Shown here in pieces: positions 1 to 7,816 of a stretch of DNA of 44,188 bases; positions within the stretch are counted from its first letter, which is position 1, and each line of letters begins with the position of its first letter. The DNA is from AG-12 sp027319585. Its GTDB lineage: Bacteria > Chloroflexota > Dormibacteria > Aeolococcales > Bog-877. The notes below the pieces were generated by a model, which searched no databases, was not told where the DNA came from, and was given only the letters and a program-made list of their open reading frames with translations. The position numbers were made by a program, and so were the translations under genes. The stretch is from the NCBI GenBank assembly GCA_027319585.1, contig DAHVMY010000014.1:1-44188 (forward strand), read 5' to 3'.

Positions 1-108
1 CATCAACTCAAGGACACCGACTACATCACCGAGGCGGTCGGAGCTGGCGAAGCGCCGAGCCAGAGCGGGGACGTGCGGTCCCGCTTGAGAAGGTGGTTGG
101 CGTCCTGA
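1..108 (+). CDS. C-terminal fragment of an unidentified protein
   Basis: The frame is open from the first base and ends at a TGA at 106-108, giving the last 35 residues of a protein whose body lies outside the window. The tail is polar, with an RSRLRRWLAS end. I recognise no family. It converges on the broken SDR gene that ends at 120. The frame could be fortuitous, since only a short stretch can be seen. Confidence 0.4.
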   Translation, partial: HQLKDTDYITEAVGAGEAPSQSGDVRSRLRRWLAS

Positions 109-119
109 ATCCGGGCGCC

Positions 120-901
120 TCAGGTGCGCAGGTAGGAGGCGCCGTTCACATCGAGGATTGAGCCGCTGGCGAACCGCGCCTGATCCGAAGCCAGGAACAC
201 GATGGCGGCAGCCACCTCCTGGGGCTCCGCGATCCGATGGAACGGGCTCTGGGCCAGGATCTCGGAACCCCGCGGCCGTTTCAACTCCTCATTCGACATG
301 TCGGTCCGGACCCAGCCGGGAGCGACCGTGGAGACCGAGATCCCGTGCGGGGCGAGGGCAACCGCCAGGGACTGCCCGAAGGCGTTCAGGGCCGCCTTGC
401 TGGCCCCGTCACCCGGCTGCCCCGGTTCCCCCCGGAACGCGCCCCGAGAGGAGACGTTGACGATGGCGCCACCCGGCCGAGCATGTGACGAACCGCAAAG
501 TAGGTGACGTATGCGGCCCCGCTCAGGTTCACCGCCACAGTGCGGTCGAAGGCCTGGCGCCACTTCTCAAAGTCCATCTCGGTGATGTCGTGCAGCAGAC
601 TCACCCCGGCGTTGTTCACCAGGACCTCCAGTCCACCCAGATGGGAGGCCGCCTCCTCCACGACCCGCTGTGCCTGACCGGCGTCGGAGACGTCCCCGCG
701 CACGACCAAATGCCCGGTCCCGGGAAGCTCGGCCAGCAGCTGGCGGGCCAGCTCCTCGGAGTCGCGGTGGTGGATCGCCACCCGGTCGCCGTTGCCGGCG
801 AAGGCAAGCGCGGTCGCGCGTCCAATCCCCCGGGAGGCGCCGGTCACCAGCACCGCCCTACCGTCCAAGCCCGCCTCCCGGTCTCGGCCCGGCGACTGCA
901 C
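120..901 (-). pseudogene. SDR-family oxidoreductase, frameshifted
   Basis: This is a short-chain dehydrogenase/reductase (FabG-like Rossmann fold) interrupted by one frameshift. The N-terminal frame (901 down to about 475) carries the TGASRGIG dinucleotide-binding motif and NNAG. The C-terminal frame resumes with GGAIVNVSS and ends with the usual ASDQARFASGSILDVNG tail. The frames join if one C is added to the CCC run at 472-474. The catalytic YxxxK motif reads DGASK, so the active-site tyrosine is aspartate. Two independent defects favour a decaying gene, although the frameshift alone could be a sequencing error. The start is a GTG at 901, 33 bases after the glycyl-tRNA synthetase stop, so the two genes probably shared a transcript. 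Confidence 0.8.
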
Positions 902-934
902 CGCGCGCCGCCCGCTCCTCGGGATCCCCGGCGC

Positions 935-2245
935 TCAGCGGAGTCGCTCCTCGCAGGCGAACGCCAACTGGTCCAGCGGCACCCTCACCTGCTCCATGCT
1001 GTCACGATCCCGAATCGTGGCCGCGTGGTCCTCCAGGGTCTGGAAGTCCACCGTGATCGCCAGCGGAGTACCGATCTCGTCCTGCCGGCGGTAGCGCTTC
1101 CCGATTGAACCGGTGTCGTCGTAGTCGGTGGCGAATCGCGCCCGGAGCTCTTGCTCCAGCGGTCTGGCCACCGCTGACAGCTCCTCCTTCTTGGAGAGGG
1201 GAAGCACCGCCACCTGGTAGGGGGCCACCGCAGGGCTGAGGTGGAGCACCACCCTCACCTCCCCATTTACGATCTCCTCCGCATAGGCGTCCAGCAGCAC
1301 CGCCAGCAGGATCCGGTCCACCCCCACCGCCGGCTCCACCACATAGGGCAGGAAGCGCCTCCCCGTGACGGGGTCCGTGTACTGAAGGTCCTTGCCACTG
1401 GCCTCCTGGTGGCGCCTGAGGTCGTAATCGCCGCGCCGGGCGATACCCTCCAGCTCCCCCCAGCCCCAGGGATACCGATACTCGATGTCCGACGAGGCGA
1501 GCGCATAGTGCGCCTTCTCGTTCTCCCCATGCGGACGCAGGCGCAGATTCTCGGGACGGATGCCGAGCCGGCGGTGCCACTCCATCCGCTGCTCGCACCA
1601 GTACTCGAACCAACGCGCGTCATCGTCGGGCTCGGTGAACCACTCCATCTCCATCATCTCCAGCTCCCGCAGCCGGAAGATGAAGTTCCCAGTCGAGATC
1701 TCATTGCGAAAGCTGCGGCCGATCTGGGCGATCCCGAACGGCACCCTCTGGCGGGAGCTGCCCAGGACGTTCTTGAAGTTCACGAACATCCCCTGGGCCG
1801 TCTCGGGGCGCAGGTAGACCACCGACCCCTCGTCCTCCACCGGCCCGATGAAGGTCTTGAACATGAGGTTGAACTGGCGCGGGCTGCTGAGCGGCCCCCC
1901 GCAGTTGGGGCAGCGATCCCCCTCCAGATGATCCGCCCGCCAGCGCTGATGGCACTCCCCCAGGCAGTCCACCATGGGGTCGCTGAAGTTGGAGAGATGC
2001 CCGGAGGCCTGCCAGACCAATGGGTTCATGAGGATCGCTGCCTCGATCCCCTCCACGTCGTCGCGCAGCTCCACCATCTCGCGCCACCAGAGGTCCCGGA
2101 TCCGGCGACGAAGAAGCACCCCCAGGGGCCCGAAGTCATAGACGGCGTTGATGCCGCCGTAGATCTCGCTGCTCTGGAACACAAAGCCGCGCCGCTTGCA
2201 CAGTGAGACCAGGGTCTCCAGCCGGGTTTGCGCCAGCTCCGCCAT
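935..2245 (-). CDS. glyQS: Glycyl-tRNA synthetase, homodimeric (alpha2) type
   Basis: This class II aminoacyl-tRNA synthetase charges tRNA-Gly in the cytoplasm. The 436-residue length fits the short single-chain bacterial form, as opposed to the alpha2beta2 GlyQ+GlyS type. Visible marks are the N-terminal CKRRGFVFQSSEIYGG block, GHLSNFSDPMVDC, a zinc-type CxxxC...CPNCGG insertion, the motif 2 loop FRNEIS, and a motif 3 segment GVDRILLAVLLDAY, followed by an anticodon-binding domain. The ATG at 2245 has a GGGAGG ribosome-binding site at a normal distance, and a TAGAAT -10 box lies further upstream. The gene is divergent from the cysteinyl-tRNA synthetase gene. The short 207-bp gap between them shows no T-box-like structure that I could recognise. 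Confidence 0.96.
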   Translation of the reverse strand: MAELAQTRLETLVSLCKRRGFVFQSSEIYGGINAVYDFGPLGVLLRRRIRDLWWREMVELRDDVEGIEAAILMNPLVWQASGHLSNFSDPMVDCLGECHQRWRADHLEGDRCPNCGGPLSSPRQFNLMFKTFIGPVEDEGSVVYLRPETAQGMFVNFKNVLGSSRQRVPFGIAQIGRSFRNEISTGNFIFRLRELEMMEMEWFTEPDDDARWFEYWCEQRMEWHRRLGIRPENLRLRPHGENEKAHYALASSDIEYRYPWGWGELEGIARRGDYDLRRHQEASGKDLQYTDPVTGRRFLPYVVEPAVGVDRILLAVLLDAYAEEIVNGEVRVVLHLSPAVAPYQVAVLPLSKKEELSAVARPLEQELRARFATDYDDTGSIGKRYRRQDEIGTPLAITVDFQTLEDHAATIRDRDSMEQVRVPLDQLAFACEERLR

Positions 2246-2299
2246 CCAGACCTCCCGAGGCTCCCCGGCCGGGGAACCCGAACTCCCAAGAACCCGGTC

Positions 2300-2305
2300 A
2301 TTCTA
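2300..2305 (-). promoter_or_regulatory. Predicted -10 box for glyQS
   Basis: TAGAAT on the minus strand would start a transcript with a leader of roughly 45-50 bases. The leader includes a GGGAGG ribosome-binding site before the ATG at 2245. I see no convincing -35. Confidence 0.45.
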
Positions 2306-2440
2306 TCGGGCGCGCCCTCCGGCCCTGCGCCGATTGAGACCACCAGCATCAGGGGCCGCCTGCCGCGGCCCGCGCCGGGCCTCCGGCCGAGCCTCGGAGG
2401 CGTTCGAGAGGCCGATGCGGAGGTGGATCCAGGGCACTGA

Positions 2441-2446
2441 TAGCAT
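2441..2446 (+). promoter_or_regulatory. Predicted leaderless -10 box for cysS
   Basis: TAGCAT is followed by exactly six bases and then the GTG start at 2453. No ribosome-binding site lies between, so the transcript probably starts at or next to the start codon. Confidence 0.55.
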
Positions 2447-2452
2447 CGACTG

Positions 2453-4618
2453 GTGCTCCAGCTGTATGACACGCTCTCCCGGCAGGTGGTGCCGGTGAGG
2501 CCGCTGCGGCCAGACCGTCTCACCATCTACAGCTGCGGGCCAACGGTCTACCGCTCGGTGCACATCGGCAACCTGCGCACCTATCTGCTGGCGGACTGGA
2601 TCAAGCGCATCGCCCGGGCCCAGGGCTGGGAGGTGCTCCACGTCAAGAACATCACCGACGTCGGTCACATGCGCCAGGAGATGGCCGAACGCGGCGGGGA
2701 CAAGGTCATAGCCGCAGCCCTGGCCGCCGGACGCACCCCCAGGGAGATCGCCGGGCAGTTCGAGGATGAATTCCACCAGGCGGAGCTGGCGATGGGGATC
2801 GAGCCGGCCGACCACTTCCCCCGGGCCACCGACCACGTCCCCCAGATGCTCCAGCTGATCGGCCGTCTCCTAGAGCGCGGGGTGGCCTACGAGGTGGATG
2901 GGACGGTCTACTTTGACACCGCCAGCTACCCTGCCTACGGCGAGCTGTCGCGCAACTCCATGGAGCAGCTGCAGGTGGGGGTGGGCGCGGAACCCGACCC
3001 CGCCAAGCGCCATCCCGCCGACTTCACCCTGTGGAGGAAGGCCGATCCCGGGCGCCAGCTGATGGTCTGGGAAAGCCCCTGGGGCAGCGGCTTTCCCGGC
3101 TGGCACATCGAATGCTCGGCGATGTCGATGGCCTACCTCGGCGAGCAGATCGACATCCACACCGGCGGGGTGGACAACATCTTCCCCCACCACGAGGACG
3201 AGCGCGCCCAGAGCCAGGCCGCGACCGGGCAGCAGTTCGTACGGCTGTGGGTCCACGGCCAGCACCTGCTCGCGGACGGGATCAAGATGGCCAAGTCCTC
3301 AGGCAACGTGTACACCGTTGAGGATCTGCGGGACCGGGGGTTCGACCCCCTGGCCTTCCGCCTGCTCTGCGCCTCCGTGCGCTACCGGACCCGCCTGAAC
3401 TTCACCCTGGCCTCCCTGGCGGCGGCCGAGCAGGGGCTGCAGCGGCTGCGCCGGGTGGGCTCCCGCGAAGTCGTCGGCGCTGATGAGGATGTCGCAGGTG
3501 CCCTCTACGGACGGGTGCGGGAGGCGCTGGAGGACGATCTCGACCTGCCGGCCGCCGTGTCCGAGCTCTTTCAATTCGCGCGGGACTCGGGGATCGGAAC
3601 CGCCACCAGGTCACTGGGCCTGCGCCTGGCGGACCGGCTGCTGGGGGTGGGGCTCGATCGTGAACCCGCTCCGGAGCCCGCGCCCGGGCCGTGGGTCTCG
3701 GTCGCGACCGCCCGGGAGCGGCTCCGCGCGAACCGCGACTTCGGCGCAGCCGACGCCGAGCGACACCGGCTGGTAGGCATGAGGGTTGTCCCCGAAGACG
3801 GCCACCAAGCCACCAGCTACCGGGTCGCCACCGCCTCGGACCTGCGCCGGGGCACCATCTCGTCACCGCTGGAGGTGCCGGACCAGCGCCGCGAGCCCGA
3901 CCTCTTCGAGGTCAGCGTCAGCATCGTGACCCAGGGTCACCCGGAGGACCTCGGCCGGTGCCTGGCCTCCATCGGGCGGCACCTCCACGGCCACAAGGTC
4001 GAGGTCCTGGTGGTCGACAACGATGCCCCAGCGGGATGCCGCGCGGTTCTGGAGGAGGCCTCGGGACAGCTGCCGCACCTCACAACCTTCTTCGCCGACC
4101 ACCGCCTCGGAGAGGCGGCCGCCCGCAACGTCACCATCCGGGCGGCACGTGGGCGGGTCCTCCTGATCCTGGACACCGGGGTGGAGCTCACCGGCGACGC
4201 CTTCGGACCGATCCTGGAGGCGCTCGCCGACAAGGAGGTGGGGGCGGTCGGGAGGTGGGGTGCGCGCAGCGCCGACATGCGCGAGTTCTTCGACACCGAT
4301 CAGGAGCTGGTCGACGCCATCGACGGGTACTGCCTGGCGCTGGCACGTCATCGCTTCACCGAGCTGGGACTGCTCGACGAGCGCTTCCGCTTCTACCGCA
4401 TGCTGGACTTCAATCTCTGCCTGCAGCTGCGGGCGCAGGGGCTGCGCCAGCTTCGCCTGCCGGGCCTCCCGGTCCTGATGCATGAGCATCGCGGCTGGGA
4501 GGAAACCGATCCGGATGAGCGGGACCGCCTCTCGCGGCTGAACTTCCGCCGCTTCTACGATCGCTGGCATCACCGCCTGGACCTGCTGGTGGCCGCGGGC
4601 CCAGCCCCGGCCCACTGA
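2453..4618 (+). CDS. cysS: Cysteinyl-tRNA synthetase fused to a GT2-like glycosyltransferase domain
   Basis: This single 721-residue frame holds a complete CysRS and an extra C-terminal domain. The CysRS part (about 1-465) has CGPTVY, the HIGH motif as HIGN (37-40), the KMSKS motif as KMAKS (278-282), and zinc ligands C28, C221, H246 and E250. It also has the usual RANRDFGAADAERHRLVGMRV end. From about residue 486 the chain continues as a GT-A/GT2-like fold: VSVSIVTQGHPEDLGRCLASI, VEVLVVDNDA, AAARNVTIRAARGRVLLILDTGVEL, then a C-terminal helical part. The usual DxD is D574-T-G, so metal or nucleotide-sugar binding may be altered. The gene is not MshC, because the full CysRS C-terminal region is present. 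A GTG near 3873 could allow internal initiation of the second domain. The role of the fused domain is unknown. The stop directly abuts the recO stop. Confidence 0.93.
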   Translation: MLQLYDTLSRQVVPVRPLRPDRLTIYSCGPTVYRSVHIGNLRTYLLADWIKRIARAQGWEVLHVKNITDVGHMRQEMAERGGDKVIAAALAAGRTPREIAGQFEDEFHQAELAMGIEPADHFPRATDHVPQMLQLIGRLLERGVAYEVDGTVYFDTASYPAYGELSRNSMEQLQVGVGAEPDPAKRHPADFTLWRKADPGRQLMVWESPWGSGFPGWHIECSAMSMAYLGEQIDIHTGGVDNIFPHHEDERAQSQAATGQQFVRLWVHGQHLLADGIKMAKSSGNVYTVEDLRDRGFDPLAFRLLCASVRYRTRLNFTLASLAAAEQGLQRLRRVGSREVVGADEDVAGALYGRVREALEDDLDLPAAVSELFQFARDSGIGTATRSLGLRLADRLLGVGLDREPAPEPAPGPWVSVATARERLRANRDFGAADAERHRLVGMRVVPEDGHQATSYRVATASDLRRGTISSPLEVPDQRREPDLFEVSVSIVTQGHPEDLGRCLASIGRHLHGHKVEVLVVDNDAPAGCRAVLEEASGQLPHLTTFFADHRLGEAAARNVTIRAARGRVLLILDTGVELTGDAFGPILEALADKEVGAVGRWGARSADMREFFDTDQELVDAIDGYCLALARHRFTELGLLDERFRFYRMLDFNLCLQLRAQGLRQLRLPGLPVLMHEHRGWEETDPDERDRLSRLNFRRFYDRWHHRLDLLVAAGPAPAH

Positions 4619-5365
4619 TCAAGAGCTGAGCTCGACCAGCACCCGGGCCGCCCTGATGGGGCGGTCCAGATGGTGCTCCAGGTGGGCGATGAGGATCGCC
4701 TGCACCTCGTCCCGGAGGCTCGGCTGCCAGCGCAGCCTCAGCACCGTGGCCTCGTCGGCGACCGCCATCCGGCGCAGCACCCTGAGGGTGGCGGCCCCGC
4801 AGGGAAGGCCGGGGGCCCGCGCCTGGCACTCACCCTGGACCACCCCACCCAGGGCGGCCACGAAGGTGCCGTCCCGGTTCTCCAACTCCCGGCCGCAGGC
4901 GACGCAGGTGGTCAGCTCCGGCTGGTATCCGCCCGCGGCGGCGAGCGCGAACGCCGCCAGGGAGAGCGCCAGACGGGGGTCGGCGGCGACCACGCCGATG
5001 CGGGTGGAGGCCTCGGCCAGGATCTCATACACGCGGGGCTCGGGATGCCCCTCCTCGACGGTCGCGTCGACCAGCTCCGCCAGCACGGAGGCACACGCCA
5101 ATCGGACCGGGTCGGCACCGCTCAGGGAGGCTCCCAGCGGCCTCGCCTGGGCCAAGACAGCGAGGCTGCGGCCGGGGATCAGCTGCAGCCGGCTCCGCGC
5201 CAGCAGATCCATGCCCGCGGCATTGCGGGCCCTGGCCCGGCGGAGGCCCTTGGCCAGCACGCTGAGCTTGCCGTGGTCCCTGGTGAGAACGACCAGAATC
5301 CGGTCGGCATCGCCGAACGCGCGCCGGCGCAGCACTATCCCCTCATCCGTGAAGGGCGTGGGCAC
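4619..5365 (-). CDS. recO: DNA repair protein RecO
   Basis: RecO loads RecA onto SSB-coated single-stranded DNA in the RecFOR recombination pathway. The 248-residue protein opens with the OB-fold segment DEGIVLRRRAFGDADRILVVLTRDHGKLSVLAKGLR. It continues into a helical domain with a CVACG...C zinc-type cluster at about residues 148-188, as in zinc-containing RecO proteins. The start is a GTG at 5365, five bases beyond the stop of the upstream CNNM/CorC-like gene, so the two are probably co-transcribed. Its stop TGA (complement of 4619-4621) directly follows the convergent cysS stop, so the two genes meet with no spacer. Confidence 0.93.
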   Translation of the reverse strand: MPTPFTDEGIVLRRRAFGDADRILVVLTRDHGKLSVLAKGLRRARARNAAGMDLLARSRLQLIPGRSLAVLAQARPLGASLSGADPVRLACASVLAELVDATVEEGHPEPRVYEILAEASTRIGVVAADPRLALSLAAFALAAAGGYQPELTTCVACGRELENRDGTFVAALGGVVQGECQARAPGLPCGAATLRVLRRMAVADEATVLRLRWQPSLRDEVQAILIAHLEHHLDRPIRAARVLVELSS

Positions 5366-5370
5366 CTCGA

Positions 5371-6687
5371 TCAGGCGGTGCCGGCGGGGGTGCTCCCCAG
5401 CGGGTCGGCGGGCGCGGCCGCGACCTCGAACGGCTCCTCCCGGCTGAGGCGCACGGTCTGAATCGCCTGCCGGTCGATTGACTCGACCGTGATCGTGATC
5501 CCGTCGCCGGCGTCCACCTGCTCGCCGACCCGCGGGATGCGGCCCAGCAGCGAGTACACCAAACCGCCCACCGAGTCGAAGTCCTCCCCCTTCAAGTGGA
5601 GCTGGAGCAGCTCGTTGACGTCGTCGAGGCTGGCGGAGGCGGACAGCAGCGCCTGGTTGGGGGCGATCAGCTGGATCTCCTCCTGCTCGCTGAGGTCGTA
5701 TTCGTCGCGGATCGGGCCGACGATCTCCTCCAGGACATCCTCGATGGTGACCAGACCGGCGGTACCCCCGTACTCGTCGACCACCAGGACCAGGTGCACC
5801 TTGGCGAGCTGCATCTCCTGGAGCAGCTCTCCGAGGTGCTTGGCCTCGGGGACGAACATGGCAGGACGGGCGAGCTCGCGCACCTCGGCGGGAGCCGGAC
5901 CGGCTCCGGCACGGGCGCGCAGCAGGTCCTTGGCATAGACCACCCCAACGATGTTGTCCACGGTCTCCTCATAGACCGGGATCCGGCTGTGGCCATGCTC
6001 CAACACCACCTGGACAGCCTCCTCCAGCGAGGCGTCGCTGGGGAGCGCCACCATCTGCACCCTGGGCACCATCACCTCGCGGACGGGCTTGTCAGTCATC
6101 TCCAGGACCCCGTGGATCATCTCCCGCTCCTCCTCCTCGACCACCCCCTCCTCGGAGCTGGCCGACACCAGAGCCTTGAGCTCCTCCTCCGTGAGGAACG
6201 GGGTTCCCCGCCCCCCCTCTCCGGGCAGCAGCCGCGTGATGCCGGAGGTGATCCAGCTTAGGACCGCAACCAGCGGCCCGAGGACCGTGGTGGCGGCCGC
6301 CACCGCCGGAGCCACCACCCGGGCAACCTGCTCGTTGTGCTGAAGCGCGTAGGCCTTGGGCCCGATCTCACAGAAGAGCATGACCAGCACCGCCAGCGCG
6401 ACCGCGGACCAGAAGCCCGCCCCGGTGCCGAAGCGGCTCGCCGCCAGCAGGGTGGCCGAGGATGAGGCCAGCATCAGCGCGAGCGTGTTGGTGACCAGGA
6501 TCGCTCCCAGGTAGCCGCCGGGGTTGGCGTGCAATCGCTCGATCAGAGCGGCCCGCCCGTCCCCCTCCTCCGCCCGGGCGCGGACCCGGATCCGGCTCAC
6601 CGAGGTGAGCGAGGTCTCAGCGGTCGCGGATAGCGCCGCCAGGACGAGCGCCGCGACCAGAACGACGATGAGCCAGACCGTCATCAC
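5371..6687 (-). CDS. CNNM/CorC-type membrane protein with CBS pair (hemolysin-C family)
   Basis: This 438-residue protein has the family architecture of an N-terminal DUF21/CNNM membrane domain (about 1-190, with several hydrophobic segments and an ATAETSLTSVSRIR start). A linked pair of CBS domains follows (about 200-335, including MVPRVQMVALP and VVDEYGGTAGLVTIEDVLEEIVGPIRDEYD). It ends with a CorC/HlyC transporter-associated domain containing FDSVGGLVYSLLGRIPRVGE. Relatives are linked to magnesium or cobalt efflux and to membrane-stress resistance. The substrate here cannot be read from sequence. The start is GTG 6687 or ATG 6684 behind a GAGGGG site. A short frame upstream (6684-6836) ends on its start codon. 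Confidence 0.9.
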   Translation of the reverse strand: MMTVWLIVVLVAALVLAALSATAETSLTSVSRIRVRARAEEGDGRAALIERLHANPGGYLGAILVTNTLALMLASSSATLLAASRFGTGAGFWSAVALAVLVMLFCEIGPKAYALQHNEQVARVVAPAVAAATTVLGPLVAVLSWITSGITRLLPGEGGRGTPFLTEEELKALVSASSEEGVVEEEEREMIHGVLEMTDKPVREVMVPRVQMVALPSDASLEEAVQVVLEHGHSRIPVYEETVDNIVGVVYAKDLLRARAGAGPAPAEVRELARPAMFVPEAKHLGELLQEMQLAKVHLVLVVDEYGGTAGLVTIEDVLEEIVGPIRDEYDLSEQEEIQLIAPNQALLSASASLDDVNELLQLHLKGEDFDSVGGLVYSLLGRIPRVGEQVDAGDGITITVESIDRQAIQTVRLSREEPFEVAAAPADPLGSTPAGTA

Positions 6688-6836
6688 CCCTCACCGAAGA
6701 CGGGCGGCCGAGGTCTGGGCGGCCGTCGCCACAGACGGGATGCGGCCGGGCGGTCCGCGGCGAGGCAGCCGCCGCATCCGCTCAGGGCGCCAGCACTGTG
6801 CCCGCGTATTCGACCAGCGGGTGAGCCAGAGCTCAT
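6684..6836 (-). CDS. Possible 50-residue leader ORF before the CNNM/CorC-like gene
   Basis: The frame starts with ATG at 6836 and ends with a TGA whose last base is the first base of the downstream ATG at 6684, a TGATG stop-start overlap. A TAGACT hexamer lies ten bases upstream, at 6847-6852. The predicted peptide is rich in Gly, Ala, Arg and Pro and matches no family known to me. It may be a coupled leader peptide or simply a chance frame in the 180-base gap between prs and the membrane-protein gene. Confidence 0.22.
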   Translation of the reverse strand: MSSGSPAGRIRGHSAGALSGCGGCLAADRPAASRLWRRPPRPRPPVFGEG

Positions 6837-6866
6837 CTTCGGCCCGAGTCTAACAGCCGCGCGATC

Positions 6867-7796
6867 TCACCGGAACAGGGCCGACACCGAGCGCCCCTCG
6901 TGCACCCGCACGATGGCCTCCGCGATGAGCGGCGCCACCGACACCTGGGTCACCCGGGGGCTGCGGGCCACCTCAGCCGACAGCGGAATCGTGTCGGTCA
7001 CCACCACCTCGTCGATGAAGGCATCCTCCAGTCGCTGCAGCGAGCCGGCGCTCCACACCCCGTGGGTGGCCAGCACGTCCACTGACCTGGCCCCCTCCTG
7101 CTTGAGCGCATTCGCGGCCCCCACCAGCGTCGAGGCGGTTGAGATCAGGTCATCCACCACCACACAGGTGCTGCCCTCGACGTCACCGATGACGTTGAGC
7201 ACCTCGATGTCGTCGTCGCGGGGACGACGCTTGTCGATGATGGCCAGCGGCGACTCCAGAAGCCGGGCGATCGCCCGGGCACGGGCGGTGCCCCCCACGT
7301 CGGGGGAGACCACAACTATCGGCTGGCGCCCGTGGCGGCTGCGGATGTGAGCGGCGAGAATCTTGCTCGCGGTCAGGGCATCGACCGGGATGTCGAAGAA
7401 GCCCTGGATGGCCTCGGCGTGGAGGTCCAGCACGATCATCCGCTCCGCCCCCGCGACCTGCAGGAAGTTGGCCATCAGCTTCGCCGAGATGGGGTCGCGC
7501 GCCCGGGTCTTCTTCTCCTTGCGCTGGTATCCGTAGTAGGGCAGCACGGCGTTGATCCGGGCGGCGCTGGCCCGCCGCAGCGCGTCCAGGATCACGAACA
7601 GCTCCATGTAGTTGTCGTTCACCGGCGGGCAGGTGGGCTGGATCACGAAGACGTCATGCCCGCGCACCGACTCACCGATCCGCACGTCGAACTCACCATC
7701 GGCGAAGCGGGTGATCTCCATGGGGGCCAGCGGCACCCCCACCTCTTCGGAGATCCTCTTGCCCAGCTCGGGATTGGCGGTGCCGCACAGCAGCAT
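6867..7796 (-). CDS. prs: Ribose-phosphate pyrophosphokinase
   Basis: The enzyme makes 5-phosphoribosyl-1-pyrophosphate from ribose 5-phosphate and ATP, feeding nucleotide, histidine and tryptophan synthesis. It contains RFADGEFDVRIGESVRGHDVFVIQ, the ATP-loop PYYGYQRKEKKTRARDPISAKL, and the PRPP-binding signature VVVDDLISTASTLVGAANAL. I start it at the ATG at 7796, giving 309 residues, the normal family length. A longer frame upstream would overlap glmU and adds only low-complexity sequence. It lies 20 bases after the glmU stop in the same direction, the common glmU-prs arrangement. Confidence 0.95.
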   Translation of the reverse strand: MLLCGTANPELGKRISEEVGVPLAPMEITRFADGEFDVRIGESVRGHDVFVIQPTCPPVNDNYMELFVILDALRRASAARINAVLPYYGYQRKEKKTRARDPISAKLMANFLQVAGAERMIVLDLHAEAIQGFFDIPVDALTASKILAAHIRSRHGRQPIVVVSPDVGGTARARAIARLLESPLAIIDKRRPRDDDIEVLNVIGDVEGSTCVVVDDLISTASTLVGAANALKQEGARSVDVLATHGVWSAGSLQRLEDAFIDEVVVTDTIPLSAEVARSPRVTQVSVAPLIAEAIVRVHEGRSVSALFR

Positions 7797-7816
7797 CAGC
7801 GGTCCGTCCGCCCCCC

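Noticed and set aside
2246..2440. T-box riboswitch between the glycyl- and cysteinyl-tRNA synthetase genes
   Set aside because: I could not find a T-box sequence, specifier loop or terminator/antiterminator pair. cysS appears leaderless.
2453..4618. MshC (mycothiol cysteine ligase) in place of CysRS
   Set aside because: The DALR-type and C-terminal RANRDFGAADAERHRL regions of CysRS are complete, whereas MshC ends earlier.
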